From JAXLVB01 sp046329195 (GTDB lineage: Bacteria > Bacteroidota > Bacteroidia > Cytophagales > Spirosomataceae), in NCBI GenBank assembly GCA_046329195.1, contig JAXLVB010000002.1, forward strand, positions 1,798,001 through 1,862,000: a stretch of DNA of 64,000 nucleotides, in the 5' to 3' direction. Positions within the stretch are counted from its first letter, which is position 1; each line of letters starts with the position of its first letter. The position numbers were made by a program, and so were the translations under genes. This document shows positions 17,309 to 25,363 of the stretch, in pieces. The notes beneath the pieces were generated by a model, which searched no databases, had not been told where the DNA came from, and saw only the letters and a program-made list of their open reading frames with translations.

Positions 17309-18613
17309 ATGGCTTCATTCAAAGTAACCGGAGGACTCCGGCTCAAAGGCGACATCATTCCTCAAGGCGCAAAAAACGAGGCACTTCAGATTATTTGTGC
17401 CGTACTACTAACCAAAGAACCCGTTACGATTCACAACATACCCAACATCCGGGACGTAAACCAATTGATTGATTTGTTGGGTGATATGGGTGTAAAACGA
17501 ACCCGTTTGAGTGAGTCTTCGTATCGTTTTCAAGCCGACGACGTACATTTAGACTACTTAGAATCAGAAACTTACAAGCAGAAGGCAGCAGCTCTTAGAG
17601 GTTCTATCATGCTTTTAGGTCCCACCTTGGCTCGCTATAAAAAAGGGAAGATTCCTCGTCCGGGTGGTGACAAAATCGGTCGCCGGCGCTTGGACACTCA
17701 CTTTTTAGGGTTTGAAAAACTAGGCGCCCGCTTTGACTACGACGCTGACTCGGGTTACTATCAGGTAGATGCCTCTAACCTTAAAGGCACCTACATGCTC
17801 TTAGATGAGGCCTCGGTAACGGGTACTGCTAACGTACTCATGGCCGCTGTGATGGCCGAAGGAATAACCACCATCTACAACGCTGCTTGTGAGCCATACC
17901 TACAGCAATTATGCAAAATGTTGGTACGCATGGGCGCCAAAATCTCAGGCATCGGCTCCAACCTCCTCACTATCGAAGGTGTCAGTGAGCTTCATGGCAC
18001 TGAGCATTCAATGCTTCCCGATATGATTGAGATTGGTTCGTTTATTGGCTTGGCTGCCATGACTCAATCTGAAATCACCATCAAAAACTGCTCTATTCCA
18101 GACCTAGGGGTTATTCCGAGTACTTTTCAGAAATTAGGCATCCAGATGGAGTTCAGAGGTGATGATATTTATATTCCGTCACAAGACCACTACGAACTTG
18201 AAACATTTATTGATGGCTCTATGCTCACCGTAGCTGATGCCCCCTGGCCAGGTTTTACGCCAGACTTGTTGAGTATCGTGTTAGTAACCGCTATTCAAGC
18301 CAAAGGAACTGTCTTGATTCATCAAAAAATGTTTGAAAGCCGTCTTTTCTTTGTGGATAAACTCATCGAAATGGGCGCTCAAATCATTCTGTGTGACCCT
18401 CACCGTGCTACAGTAGTAGGCATGAACCGAGAAATGCAGCTCAGAGGCATTCGGATGACTTCGCCTGATATTCGGGCAGGGGTGTCACTCTTGATTGCAG
18501 CCATGTCGGCACGAGGAACCAGCATTATTGATAACATCGAACAAATTGACCGTGGTTATCAAAACATTGATACCCGACTCAACGCCATTGGCGCCGAAAT
18601 CATACGACTTTAA
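17309..18613 (+). CDS. murA: UDP-N-acetylglucosamine 1-carboxyvinyltransferase (MurA), Asp variant
   Basis: A 434-residue cytoplasmic enzyme that adds enolpyruvate from PEP to UDP-GlcNAc, the first committed step of peptidoglycan synthesis. Seen are GAKNEAL with Lys22 and Asn23, the active-site loop PRPGGDKIGRRRLDTHFLG, TPDLLSIV matching the catalytic Asp region, and the C-terminal IDRGYQNIDTRLNAIGA. The residue equivalent to E. coli Cys115 is Asp121. Enzymes with Asp here are active but are not alkylated by fosfomycin, as known for Mycobacterium and Chlamydia. It follows the DUF4290 gene, a common arrangement in the phylum. Confidence 0.95.
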   Translation: MASFKVTGGLRLKGDIIPQGAKNEALQIICAVLLTKEPVTIHNIPNIRDVNQLIDLLGDMGVKRTRLSESSYRFQADDVHLDYLESETYKQKAAALRGSIMLLGPTLARYKKGKIPRPGGDKIGRRRLDTHFLGFEKLGARFDYDADSGYYQVDASNLKGTYMLLDEASVTGTANVLMAAVMAEGITTIYNAACEPYLQQLCKMLVRMGAKISGIGSNLLTIEGVSELHGTEHSMLPDMIEIGSFIGLAAMTQSEITIKNCSIPDLGVIPSTFQKLGIQMEFRGDDIYIPSQDHYELETFIDGSMLTVADAPWPGFTPDLLSIVLVTAIQAKGTVLIHQKMFESRLFFVDKLIEMGAQIILCDPHRATVVGMNREMQLRGIRMTSPDIRAGVSLLIAAMSARGTSIIDNIEQIDRGYQNIDTRLNAIGAEIIRL

Positions 18614-18669
18614 GCACTTTTGTTACCTGTCAACTGACGGTAACAGACAAAAGGTTGATACAACAGATG

Positions 18670-18706
18670 AACGGTTGGTACGGTAGTGCCAATCGTTTGT
18701 TTTTGG
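18670..18706 (+). terminator. Probable terminator of murA
   Basis: Stem AACGGTTGG (18670-18678) with CCAATCGTT (18689-18697), containing one G-T pair, followed by TGTTTTTGG. A weaker hairpin, TGTTACC (18621-18627) with GGTAACA (18639-18645), lies nearer the stop codon. Confidence 0.55.
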
Positions 18707-18785
18707 TACAGAAATACAGGAATTTTGTCCCGTCATTAGGTCAATGACGCATCAATACTGGAACATTTGACTTACTACTACCAAG

Positions 18786-19526
18786 ATGAAAGCCTTAATC
18801 GTTGACGACGAGCGTTTGGCTCGGAACGAACTGAAACGTTTGTTAGAAAATTTTCCAAAAATTCATGTCGTTGGCGAAGCCTCCAATGCCGAAGATGCTA
18901 GCCAACTCATTGATGAGTTGCAGCCTGACTTGTTGTTTTTGGACATCCAAATGCCTGGCAAAAATGGCTTTGAGCTGCTCGAATCGCTGGAAGGGCATGT
19001 TCCAGAAGTAATTTTTACGACAGCCTACGACGAATACGCCATTAAAGCGTTTGAGTTCAATGCGTTGGATTACCTACTCAAACCCATTGAATTGCAACGC
19101 CTTAGTGAAGCCGTACATCGGGTAGAGGAAGAACTCCACCAACAAGAATTAGAGAAAAAAGAAAAAGACGACGGCGTACCCCGCAGTTTACTGGGTGAAA
19201 ACGACCAAGTTTTTGTGAAGGATGGCGAAAAATGCTGGTTTGTCAAATTAGGTAAGGTACGCCTGTTTGAAAGTATGGGGAATTATGTACGTTTGTTTTT
19301 TGACGACCAGAAACCATTGGTACTCAAGTCATTAAATGCCTTAGAAGAGCGTCTTGACCCTAAGACCTATTTTAGAGCCAACCGGAAGCATATTATCAAC
19401 TTACAATGGATTGATAAAATTGAGCCGTGGTTTTCGGGCGGATTGCTCGTTACACTCAAGGGGGGCGACAAAGTTGAAATCTCTCGCCGTCAAGCCATTC
19501 GTTTCAAGGAAATGCTGAGTTTGTAA
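18786..19526 (+). CDS. LytTR-family response regulator, orphan
   Basis: A 246-residue transcription regulator. The N-terminal receiver domain begins MKALIVDDERLAR with acidic Asp8 and Asp9, has the phosphoacceptor Asp53 in LFLDIQMPG, and ends with the switch lysine in LDYLLKPIE. After a charged linker (about 118-145), the LytTR DNA-binding domain covers about 150-246 (YFRANRKHIINLQWI, then KVEISRRQAIRFKEML). No histidine kinase is next to it on this strand. The neighbouring kinase pair runs convergently with 11 nt between stop codons, so cross-talk with it is possible but not shown. Confidence 0.92.
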   Translation: MKALIVDDERLARNELKRLLENFPKIHVVGEASNAEDASQLIDELQPDLLFLDIQMPGKNGFELLESLEGHVPEVIFTTAYDEYAIKAFEFNALDYLLKPIELQRLSEAVHRVEEELHQQELEKKEKDDGVPRSLLGENDQVFVKDGEKCWFVKLGKVRLFESMGNYVRLFFDDQKPLVLKSLNALEERLDPKTYFRANRKHIINLQWIDKIEPWFSGGLLVTLKGGDKVEISRRQAIRFKEMLSL

Positions 19527-19537
19527 GGATTACGTAA

Positions 19538-20290
19538 TTACTGCGTCCATTTACTCAAAAAAGCATTAAAATCGTCTTTGTATTGGTCACTAACCGGAAT
19601 ATTGACCTGACCGATTTGGATGTTATTTTTGGTCAAAGCGTTGATTTTATCTAAAGCCACAATATACGAACGATGTACCCGCATGAATCGCCGTGCGGGT
19701 AGTTTTTCTTCTAATGCTTTCAGACTAGTTAGCGAGAGCAAAGGTTTGGGATTGCTTTGCAAATGCACCTTCACGTAGTCTTTGAGGCCCTCTATATACA
19801 AAATATCCGCCAAGGCAACTCTAACCAACTGATATTCAACTTTCAAAAACAAATACTCTTCTTCTGGCGCCATTGCCACTACAGGTGCAGCGGGGGGAGC
19901 CGTGCGGTTTACTAATTCAAAATAGGCTCGTGCCTTGTTGGTAGCTCGCAAAAATTCTTCGTAGTTGAAGGGTTTTAGCAAGTAGTCTAAGGCATCTACT
20001 TTGTATCCTTCCAACGCAAACTGATTAAACGCCGTCGTGAAGATGATGCGAGGGCCGTTGACTCCTTGTTGGGTTTGTCCCATGAGGCGAGCCAGTTCGA
20101 TACCTGTTAAATCAGGCATCTGAATATCTAAATAAACCACGTCAACTGCCAGCGTACTCAACCCTTGTAATGCTTCTACGGCACTTGAATAGCGTCCCAC
20201 CAGCTTTAAAAATGGTGTTTTTTCAATAAAAGCACACACCAATCCTAAAGCGAGAGGCTCGTCATCAATAGCAATGCAGTTTAGCGTCAT
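19538..20290 (-). CDS. LytTR-family response regulator paired with the LytS-type kinase
   Basis: A 250-residue regulator: receiver domain with Asp9 and Asp10 in AIDDEP, phosphoacceptor Asp55 in YLDIQMPD, switch lysine in LDYLLKPFN, then a LytTR DNA-binding domain from about 150 (EYLFLKVEYQLVRVALADILYIEG and RRFMRVHRSYIVALDKI). I start it at the ATG at 20290 (MTLNCIAIDDEP), where receiver domains normally begin. A frame from 20341 adds 17 unrelated residues and nearly touches the kinase gene. It follows the kinase on the minus strand and should be its phosphorylation target. Confidence 0.92.
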   Translation of the reverse strand: MTLNCIAIDDEPLALGLVCAFIEKTPFLKLVGRYSSAVEALQGLSTLAVDVVYLDIQMPDLTGIELARLMGQTQQGVNGPRIIFTTAFNQFALEGYKVDALDYLLKPFNYEEFLRATNKARAYFELVNRTAPPAAPVVAMAPEEEYLFLKVEYQLVRVALADILYIEGLKDYVKVHLQSNPKPLLSLTSLKALEEKLPARRFMRVHRSYIVALDKINALTKNNIQIGQVNIPVSDQYKDDFNAFLSKWTQ

Positions 20291-20348
20291 CGAGTCGTAT
20301 GTTATTAATTTTCTTGTAGTTATATTTTCCCAAACCTTCATCTACTGC

Positions 20349-21464
20349 TCATAACGAAGCATATTCCACAGGCACTTTGTTGGTTTTACTAATCGGTTCG
20401 CCACTTACATCAAGTTGTAAGGTCACTACAAATTCGCCCTCTTTCATATTCTCGCTGACGGTCAATTTGTATTTGTCAGGATACAATAAATCCAAACGGC
20501 GACGAGTGTTTATCAGACCTATTCCATTGCTTTCGTCTAAGTTATTTCGTTTGCCCGAAAATAAGGTATTTCTGATTTCAATCGTCAGCAAGCTGCCTTC
20601 TTGCACCAATTTTAAATAAATATGGCTGGGCTGTGTGGCACTCACGCCATGCTTAAACGAGTTTTCTAAAAAAGGTAAGAGCAGCATCGGGGCAATCATT
20701 ACATCATTGAGCGAGCTTGGCACGTCAATTCGAATCTTGACTTTGTCGGTCAGGCGCAATTTCATCAACTCCACATAGTCTTGCAAAAACGCAATCTCTT
20801 GGCTCAGGCGAACTGTTCCTTGCTGGGTTTCGTAAAGTACATAGCGCATCATACGAGACAACTTGTGCAAGGCTTCTCGTGCCAAATCCACATCTAACAA
20901 GGTAAGGGCGTAGATGTTGTTGAGTGTATTAAAGAAAAAGTGAGGGTTGATTTGCGCTTTTAAGAAGGATAACTCCGACTTAATCTTTTCTTGCTCCAAC
21001 AACCTCCTGATTTCGGCATCTTTTTGCCATTTCTGTACAGCTGTCACACTGGTGCTAATGCCCACCACCAATAAGGAGTATAGAAACGTAAACATATCAA
21101 AAGGGCGCTTCCGATGAGCATCAAAAGGGCGGTTAGGACGAGTTGCTTTATGCCAAAGCTCAGGGATGTTCAACCAATTTTCAATCCCTTGAATTGTCCA
21201 ATAGACTACGACCACAATCAAAACAGTAGCTCCGATGAATTGATAAATTTTATCTCGAAACAAAAAATGAGGTGCCAATACTTCTGTATTTAGGTAAAAA
21301 GCACCTACCAATAGCGCATATAAAATCCATTGCTTAATCCACCATTCGTTGGGCAAGGTAATATTCCAGAAGAAAGGAGAGAAAATCAGTAATACTCCTA
21401 CCATGGCCCATGCCAACAGGTGAATCGAGAGCGAAATGTACTGCTTATAAGTATTGAGAGCCAT
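20349..21464 (-). CDS. LytS/YehU-type sensor histidine kinase
   Basis: A 371-residue inner-membrane kinase. Four membrane segments are visible at about 10-29, 46-64, 76-92 and 124-142. A short coiled coil leads to the His_kinase domain with the phosphorylated His175 in LKAQINPHFFFNTLNNIY, followed by an ATPase domain with the N-box-like LLPFLENSFKHG and the glycine-rich GIGLINTRRRLDLLY. The sensor lacks an extracellular domain, so it probably senses a membrane or intramembrane signal. I chose the ATG at 21464, since the longer frame from 21500 adds 12 residues ahead of the first helix. The cognate regulator is next in the operon. Confidence 0.9.
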   Translation of the reverse strand: MALNTYKQYISLSIHLLAWAMVGVLLIFSPFFWNITLPNEWWIKQWILYALLVGAFYLNTEVLAPHFLFRDKIYQFIGATVLIVVVVYWTIQGIENWLNIPELWHKATRPNRPFDAHRKRPFDMFTFLYSLLVVGISTSVTAVQKWQKDAEIRRLLEQEKIKSELSFLKAQINPHFFFNTLNNIYALTLLDVDLAREALHKLSRMMRYVLYETQQGTVRLSQEIAFLQDYVELMKLRLTDKVKIRIDVPSSLNDVMIAPMLLLPFLENSFKHGVSATQPSHIYLKLVQEGSLLTIEIRNTLFSGKRNNLDESNGIGLINTRRRLDLLYPDKYKLTVSENMKEGEFVVTLQLDVSGEPISKTNKVPVEYASL

Positions 21465-21800
21465 GACACGTTGAACGTTTGTTGACAAAAACAGACACAA
21501 TCCTACTTATTACTTTTCTAAGTTCCTACTTCAATCTATTAACTGCCCATTTTTACCGATAAAACTCCCCTCACGACCGTCAGAAGCTTCTTTTGAGGGG
21601 TTTAGTCCTCTTAAATCTCTACTCATCGGTCAAAAAACGCTGACTGTCGGTTCTTGATTGAGTTCAGTCTATTGTATTTTTTTTAGGAATAAAACGGATG
21701 TTGTTTTGAACCGTCAAAACCGTACAACAACTCGGGGCTGCCTCACAAAACCATGAAATTGTTAGACACAATACTCAAACTTACAAAAACCAATACAACC
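21465..21800. other. Divergent intergenic region with hairpins
   Basis: This 336-nt stretch separates the kinase from the beta-barrel receptor. It holds an inverted repeat, CCCCTCA (21567-21573) with TGAGGGG (21594-21600), followed by TTTAG, which resembles a terminator or attenuator. A second nested repeat, TGTTGTTTTG (21699-21708) with parts of 21715-21729, lies upstream of the receptor start. I found no consensus promoter and no gene. Confidence 0.45.
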
Positions 21801-24365
21801 ATGAAACGTTTTGCTCTATTCTTTGCCTTATTGATTGGCTTCAGCTATGGTGCTTTTGCCCAGTTTCCAGGCGGCCCTGGCGGCCCTGGTGGTATGCCAC
21901 AAGGAGACGGCAATGGCCGCCCTCGTACTAACACCCAACAATCTCAACAACAATTCAGCTTAGATAGTAATGTCCCCAAAGGCAACTCAAAAATCACAGG
22001 TTATGTGGTTGACTCCTCTATCACCAAGGCGGTAGAGTTTGCCAACGTGGCTCTCTACAATAAAGCAACTGGTAAGCCAGTAGATGGCACTATGGCCGAC
22101 GAAAAAGGAAAATTTACCATGAGCCGTGTTGCTCCAGGCGAATACAAATTGATGATTTCTTTTTTAGGTTTTACTAACAAAACCATTGACAACATTGTAG
22201 TTGTAAAAAGTCAAGATGTTGATTTAGGCGTTATTAAATTGTCACAAAGTGTCAAAGTACTTGACGAAGTGACCATCACTGGCGAAAAATCAGTGATTGA
22301 AGAAAAAGTGGATCGTTTGGTGTACAACGCCGAAAAAGACATCATGGCTCGTGGTGGTGACGGCGCCGATGTATTGCGGAAAGTACCGATGCTTTCGGTT
22401 GACTTAGACGGTAACGTTACGCTTCGGGGTACTTCTAACATCAAAGTATTAATTAACAACAAACCCTCTACCATTGTGGCCAGCAGCGTAGCTGATGCCT
22501 TGAAAATGATTCCTGCCGATTTGATTAAAACCGTAGAGGTAATCACCAGCCCTACTGCCAAATACGACGCCGAAGGAGCAGGCGGTATAATCAATATCAT
22601 TTTGAAAAAATCAACCTTGCAAGGCTTAACCCTCAATATGGACTCTGGCATTGGTATCAGAGGTTCTAACTTAGGCCTGAATGGTAGCTATCGCCAAGGC
22701 AAATTGGGCATTACACTTGGAGGTTTCGGTCGGATATTTTACAACAAAGCCGCTTCTGATTTAGCGCAAACTACCACACAAAATGGCATTTCCCTACTTA
22801 CCAAACAAAGCTCTACCGGCAACGACAACGGATTGTTCGGTCGCTACAACTTAGGCTTTGACTATGATTTAGGTAAAAACCAATCCTTAACGGCTGGTAT
22901 TGCTTTCGGTACTCGTAACATGACTCGTACGCAAGATTTGATTACCAATCTGTTCTCGAATAGCTCTCTGACTTCTACTACTTACCGTGATGTCACCAGC
23001 AAGGATTTATCAAATTCGATAGACCTCAACATAGATTACCTTCGTACCTTCAAACCTGGTCAAGAATGGTCAGTTTCAACGCTGTACAGTCAAAACAATT
23101 TGACCAACAATTTCGACGCCGACTTATTGAATAGCTCTGAAACCTTGACAGGTCGCCAGAAAAACCTCAACTCAAACGTAAACCGTGAGTTTACTGTTCA
23201 GACTGACTATCAGACACCTATCAAGAAAAATCAAATGATTGAGTTTGGGGTAAAAGGAATCTTACGTCAAGTAAACAGCAATTATCTGTATCAAGTAGCT
23301 GGCCCAACGGGTTCGTTTGCTACCGACGTTCGGAATCCAGCTGGTAAACTAGACTATAGCCAAAACATTGCGGCGGGGTATTTTTCGTACACCTACAGCA
23401 CAAAGAATAAATATACCTTCAAGATTGGTTCACGCTATGAGCTAACAAGCATTGATGCTAACGACCAAACCAAGGCAATTGTGATTCCTTCGTACAGCAA
23501 CCTTGTGCCGAGTGTGAATATCTCTAAAAATTTGAGCAGCAGCTCTACGCTGAAATTGGCTTACAACAAGCGTATTCAACGACCAGGTTTGCAACAATTG
23601 AACCCTAACTTCAATGCCGCTAACCCTCAAAACATCAACGTAGGTAATCCAAATTTACGTCCTGAAATATCAGATAACGTAGAATTGAGTTTGAGTACCA
23701 ACATCAAAAAGACTTACCTCAACGTTTCGTTGTTTGCTCGTCAAACCAACAATAGCATCACTCGCATCGCTGTGCCATCTGATACCTTAGCCGGTTCTAT
23801 TATCACAACTTGGGAGAACATCGGTAAAGAGAAAACCTACGGTACTAATATCTTCGGTAATTTCTTTATCACTCCAAAATGGACTTTGAACGGCGGACTT
23901 GATCTTTATTATAATTACGTAGAAGGACAGCAACAAGGTCTGAACGGCCTCACCTCTACCGTAAGCAATTCAGGCTGGGTGATTGGCGGACGCATGATGT
24001 CACAAGTTCAATTGCCAAATGGCTGGGGTATTCAAGCCTTCGGAGGTTATCGTGGTAACCGAGTACAGTTGCAAGGAATTCAAAAAGGAATGGGTATGTA
24101 CTCGATTGGGGTGAAAAAAGACCTCACCAATAAGAAAGGAAGCATTGGTTTAGCGGTAGAGAATATCTTCGGTGGTATGACCATGACTTCTACACTCAAC
24201 TCGCCATTGTTCAATCAAGTAAGCACCAACTATATCTATAACCAAAACGTAAAACTGACCTTCAGTTACAAGATTGGTAAAATGAAGTTCACCGAGCATA
24301 AAAAGACCAAGTCGGTTAAAAACGACGACGTAAAAGAAGGCGGTGATAACCGTGGTCAGAACTAA
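21801..24365 (+). CDS. TonB-dependent receptor family outer-membrane beta-barrel protein (OMP_b-brl_3 type)
   Basis: An 854-residue outer-membrane protein from the ATG at 21801, whose signal peptide ends GAFAQ. A frame from 21753 adds 16 residues before the signal. After the signal comes a Gly/Pro/Gln-rich segment (GGPGGPGG, then TQQSQQQ), then a CarboxypepD_reg-like domain at about 58-140, a plug (LRKVPMLSVDLDGNVTLRGTSNIKVLINNKPST), and a beta-barrel ending in charged KTKSVKNDDVKEGGDNRGQN instead of the usual terminal aromatic residue. This family is common next to LytTR kinase systems. The ligand is unknown. The kinase pair is divergent from it. Confidence 0.88.
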   Translation: MKRFALFFALLIGFSYGAFAQFPGGPGGPGGMPQGDGNGRPRTNTQQSQQQFSLDSNVPKGNSKITGYVVDSSITKAVEFANVALYNKATGKPVDGTMADEKGKFTMSRVAPGEYKLMISFLGFTNKTIDNIVVVKSQDVDLGVIKLSQSVKVLDEVTITGEKSVIEEKVDRLVYNAEKDIMARGGDGADVLRKVPMLSVDLDGNVTLRGTSNIKVLINNKPSTIVASSVADALKMIPADLIKTVEVITSPTAKYDAEGAGGIINIILKKSTLQGLTLNMDSGIGIRGSNLGLNGSYRQGKLGITLGGFGRIFYNKAASDLAQTTTQNGISLLTKQSSTGNDNGLFGRYNLGFDYDLGKNQSLTAGIAFGTRNMTRTQDLITNLFSNSSLTSTTYRDVTSKDLSNSIDLNIDYLRTFKPGQEWSVSTLYSQNNLTNNFDADLLNSSETLTGRQKNLNSNVNREFTVQTDYQTPIKKNQMIEFGVKGILRQVNSNYLYQVAGPTGSFATDVRNPAGKLDYSQNIAAGYFSYTYSTKNKYTFKIGSRYELTSIDANDQTKAIVIPSYSNLVPSVNISKNLSSSSTLKLAYNKRIQRPGLQQLNPNFNAANPQNINVGNPNLRPEISDNVELSLSTNIKKTYLNVSLFARQTNNSITRIAVPSDTLAGSIITTWENIGKEKTYGTNIFGNFFITPKWTLNGGLDLYYNYVEGQQQGLNGLTSTVSNSGWVIGGRMMSQVQLPNGWGIQAFGGYRGNRVQLQGIQKGMGMYSIGVKKDLTNKKGSIGLAVENIFGGMTMTSTLNSPLFNQVSTNYIYNQNVKLTFSYKIGKMKFTEHKKTKSVKNDDVKEGGDNRGQN

Positions 24366-24376
24366 AAAAACAAATT

Positions 24377-24415
24377 CATCTCGTCGGTGAGGGAAAATTC
24401 CTCACCGATGAGATG
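24377..24415 (+). terminator. Hairpin after the beta-barrel receptor gene
   Basis: A 16-bp stem (24377-24392 with 24400-24415) with one G-T pair and a 7-nt loop begins 12 nt after the stop. The following CTTCTTGTTC is only moderately T-rich, but position and stability favour termination. Confidence 0.7.
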
Positions 24416-24708
24416 CTTCTTGTTCGTCGAGCAAAAGTGGTTGGTTATCCTGCATTGTTCGCCATTTCATCTTGAATAGTATTTAATTAACACAATCTTA
24501 TTTTAAACTTGCCGTTGCATTCGTAGTAAGTGATTCAAAAGTTTATCCGCTACAAGTTACCGTGTGTTGGGGTGGAGGTATAGGTAAAGAGCAACGAAAC
24601 AGAATCGAGCTTTCTTTTTCAAAGTAAATAAGCCTTTTATTTTGGAAACTTCAGCGGATAATTGGTTGTGAGCCTAAGACTATAGTCATAGGTTTTTTGG
24701 TTAAAAAT

Positions 24709-24739
24709 TAAAGGTCTGCTACCTTGTAGCAGACCTTTA
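24709..24739. terminator. Perfect 14-bp hairpin in the gene-poor region
   Basis: Arms TAAAGGTCTGCTAC (24709-24722) and GTAGCAGACCTTTA (24726-24739) are separated by CTT. There is an A-rich flank on the left and only short T runs, and no gene ends nearby, so it may end an unannotated small transcript. Confidence 0.45.
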
Positions 24740-24882
24740 TTGTGAACAAAGCCATGTTTTTTGCAGAAGTCATCCTGTACTATCCTATTTTTAAAAAACA
24801 CAGAATCAATTTATTAGAATATAACCAAAGGATATTTAACATCGAACTGATTGTCTATAAAAAATAATTTAGGGTAGAAAAA

Positions 24883-24941
24883 TTTGGAATTTTCGGTGAT
24901 ACCCAATAGGTTTGTATCAAATTGATACAAACCTATTGGGT
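24883..24941 (+). promoter_or_regulatory. Consensus promoter overlapped by a 20-bp palindrome
   Basis: TTTG (24883-24886), a 20-nt spacer and TAGGTTTG (24907-24914) fit the Bacteroidota promoter exactly. The -7 element lies inside perfect inverted arms 24901-24920 and 24922-24941, which would span about -20 to +20 of the predicted start, as a repressor operator might. An alternative reading is a terminator, since GGGTTTTG follows the right arm. Confidence 0.5.
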
Positions 24942-24968
24942 TTTGACTTAACCTCTACCTACTTTTTT

Positions 24969-25193
24969 GTGAAAACAATTTTATCAATTTGTATTCTTAT
25001 TGGTGCATTTCTTGATAAAAGCTACTCACGCCTTTTAGGTCAACTCTGTCTTAACATCTTTGCCATTTCTGCTAAGGCAACCAATAGTCTTTCTCAATCC
25101 ACAGCTCGGTACTTGCCTTTTTGCAAAAGGCTCTGCGCTGTTTTGCAATCTCATCACTTCATCAAGATTTATTTTACCTACAACTCGGTATAG
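24969..25193 (+). CDS. Doubtful small hydrophobic-leader ORF
   Basis: A 74-codon frame from a GTG at 24969, starting (M)KTILSICILIGAFLDKSYS, lies about 50 nt after the predicted promoter at 24883-24914. It has a short hydrophobic N-terminus but no family resemblance, a Cys- and Ser-rich body and no clear ribosome binding site. It is listed only because a consensus promoter points at it. Confidence 0.15.
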   Translation: MKTILSICILIGAFLDKSYSRLLGQLCLNIFAISAKATNSLSQSTARYLPFCKRLCAVLQSHHFIKIYFTYNSV

Positions 25194-25363
25194 TTGTAGT
25201 ATTCAGTGCTGATAGTTATAAGACTGTCAACGCTTAGTTATGTTTAGTATTCCAAGTGAGCATCTATTCATAAACGCTTACTAAACAAGCAATTGACTAA
25301 TACAACAAACCAATAAAAGCAGTTTTTCAGCAATAGTAAAAAACGAACAATTGCTCGTAGCCT

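Larger units (their letters stand above)
24416..25363. other. Gene-poor region of about 950 nt, rich in inverted repeats
   Basis: No recognised protein family appears in any frame. Structures seen are a 9-bp inverted repeat, TTATCCGCT (24543-24551) with AGCGGATAA (24653-24661), whose flanks also match imperfectly; a perfect 14-bp hairpin (24709-24722 with 24726-24739, 3-nt loop); a 20-bp palindrome at 24901-24941; and an 8-bp hairpin (25178-25185 with 25192-25199). It may be remnants of mobile elements or an untranslated transcript. Neither can be decided by eye. Confidence 0.5.

Noticed and set aside
24912..24968. Upstream extension of the 74-codon frame to a TTG at 24912
   Set aside because: The TTG is part of the -7 promoter element and of the palindrome, so it would not be transcribed from that promoter.
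25020..25170. Transposase remnant on the minus strand of the gene-poor region
   Set aside because: Reverse frames give short basic peptides with stops, but no transposase motif could be recognised with confidence.
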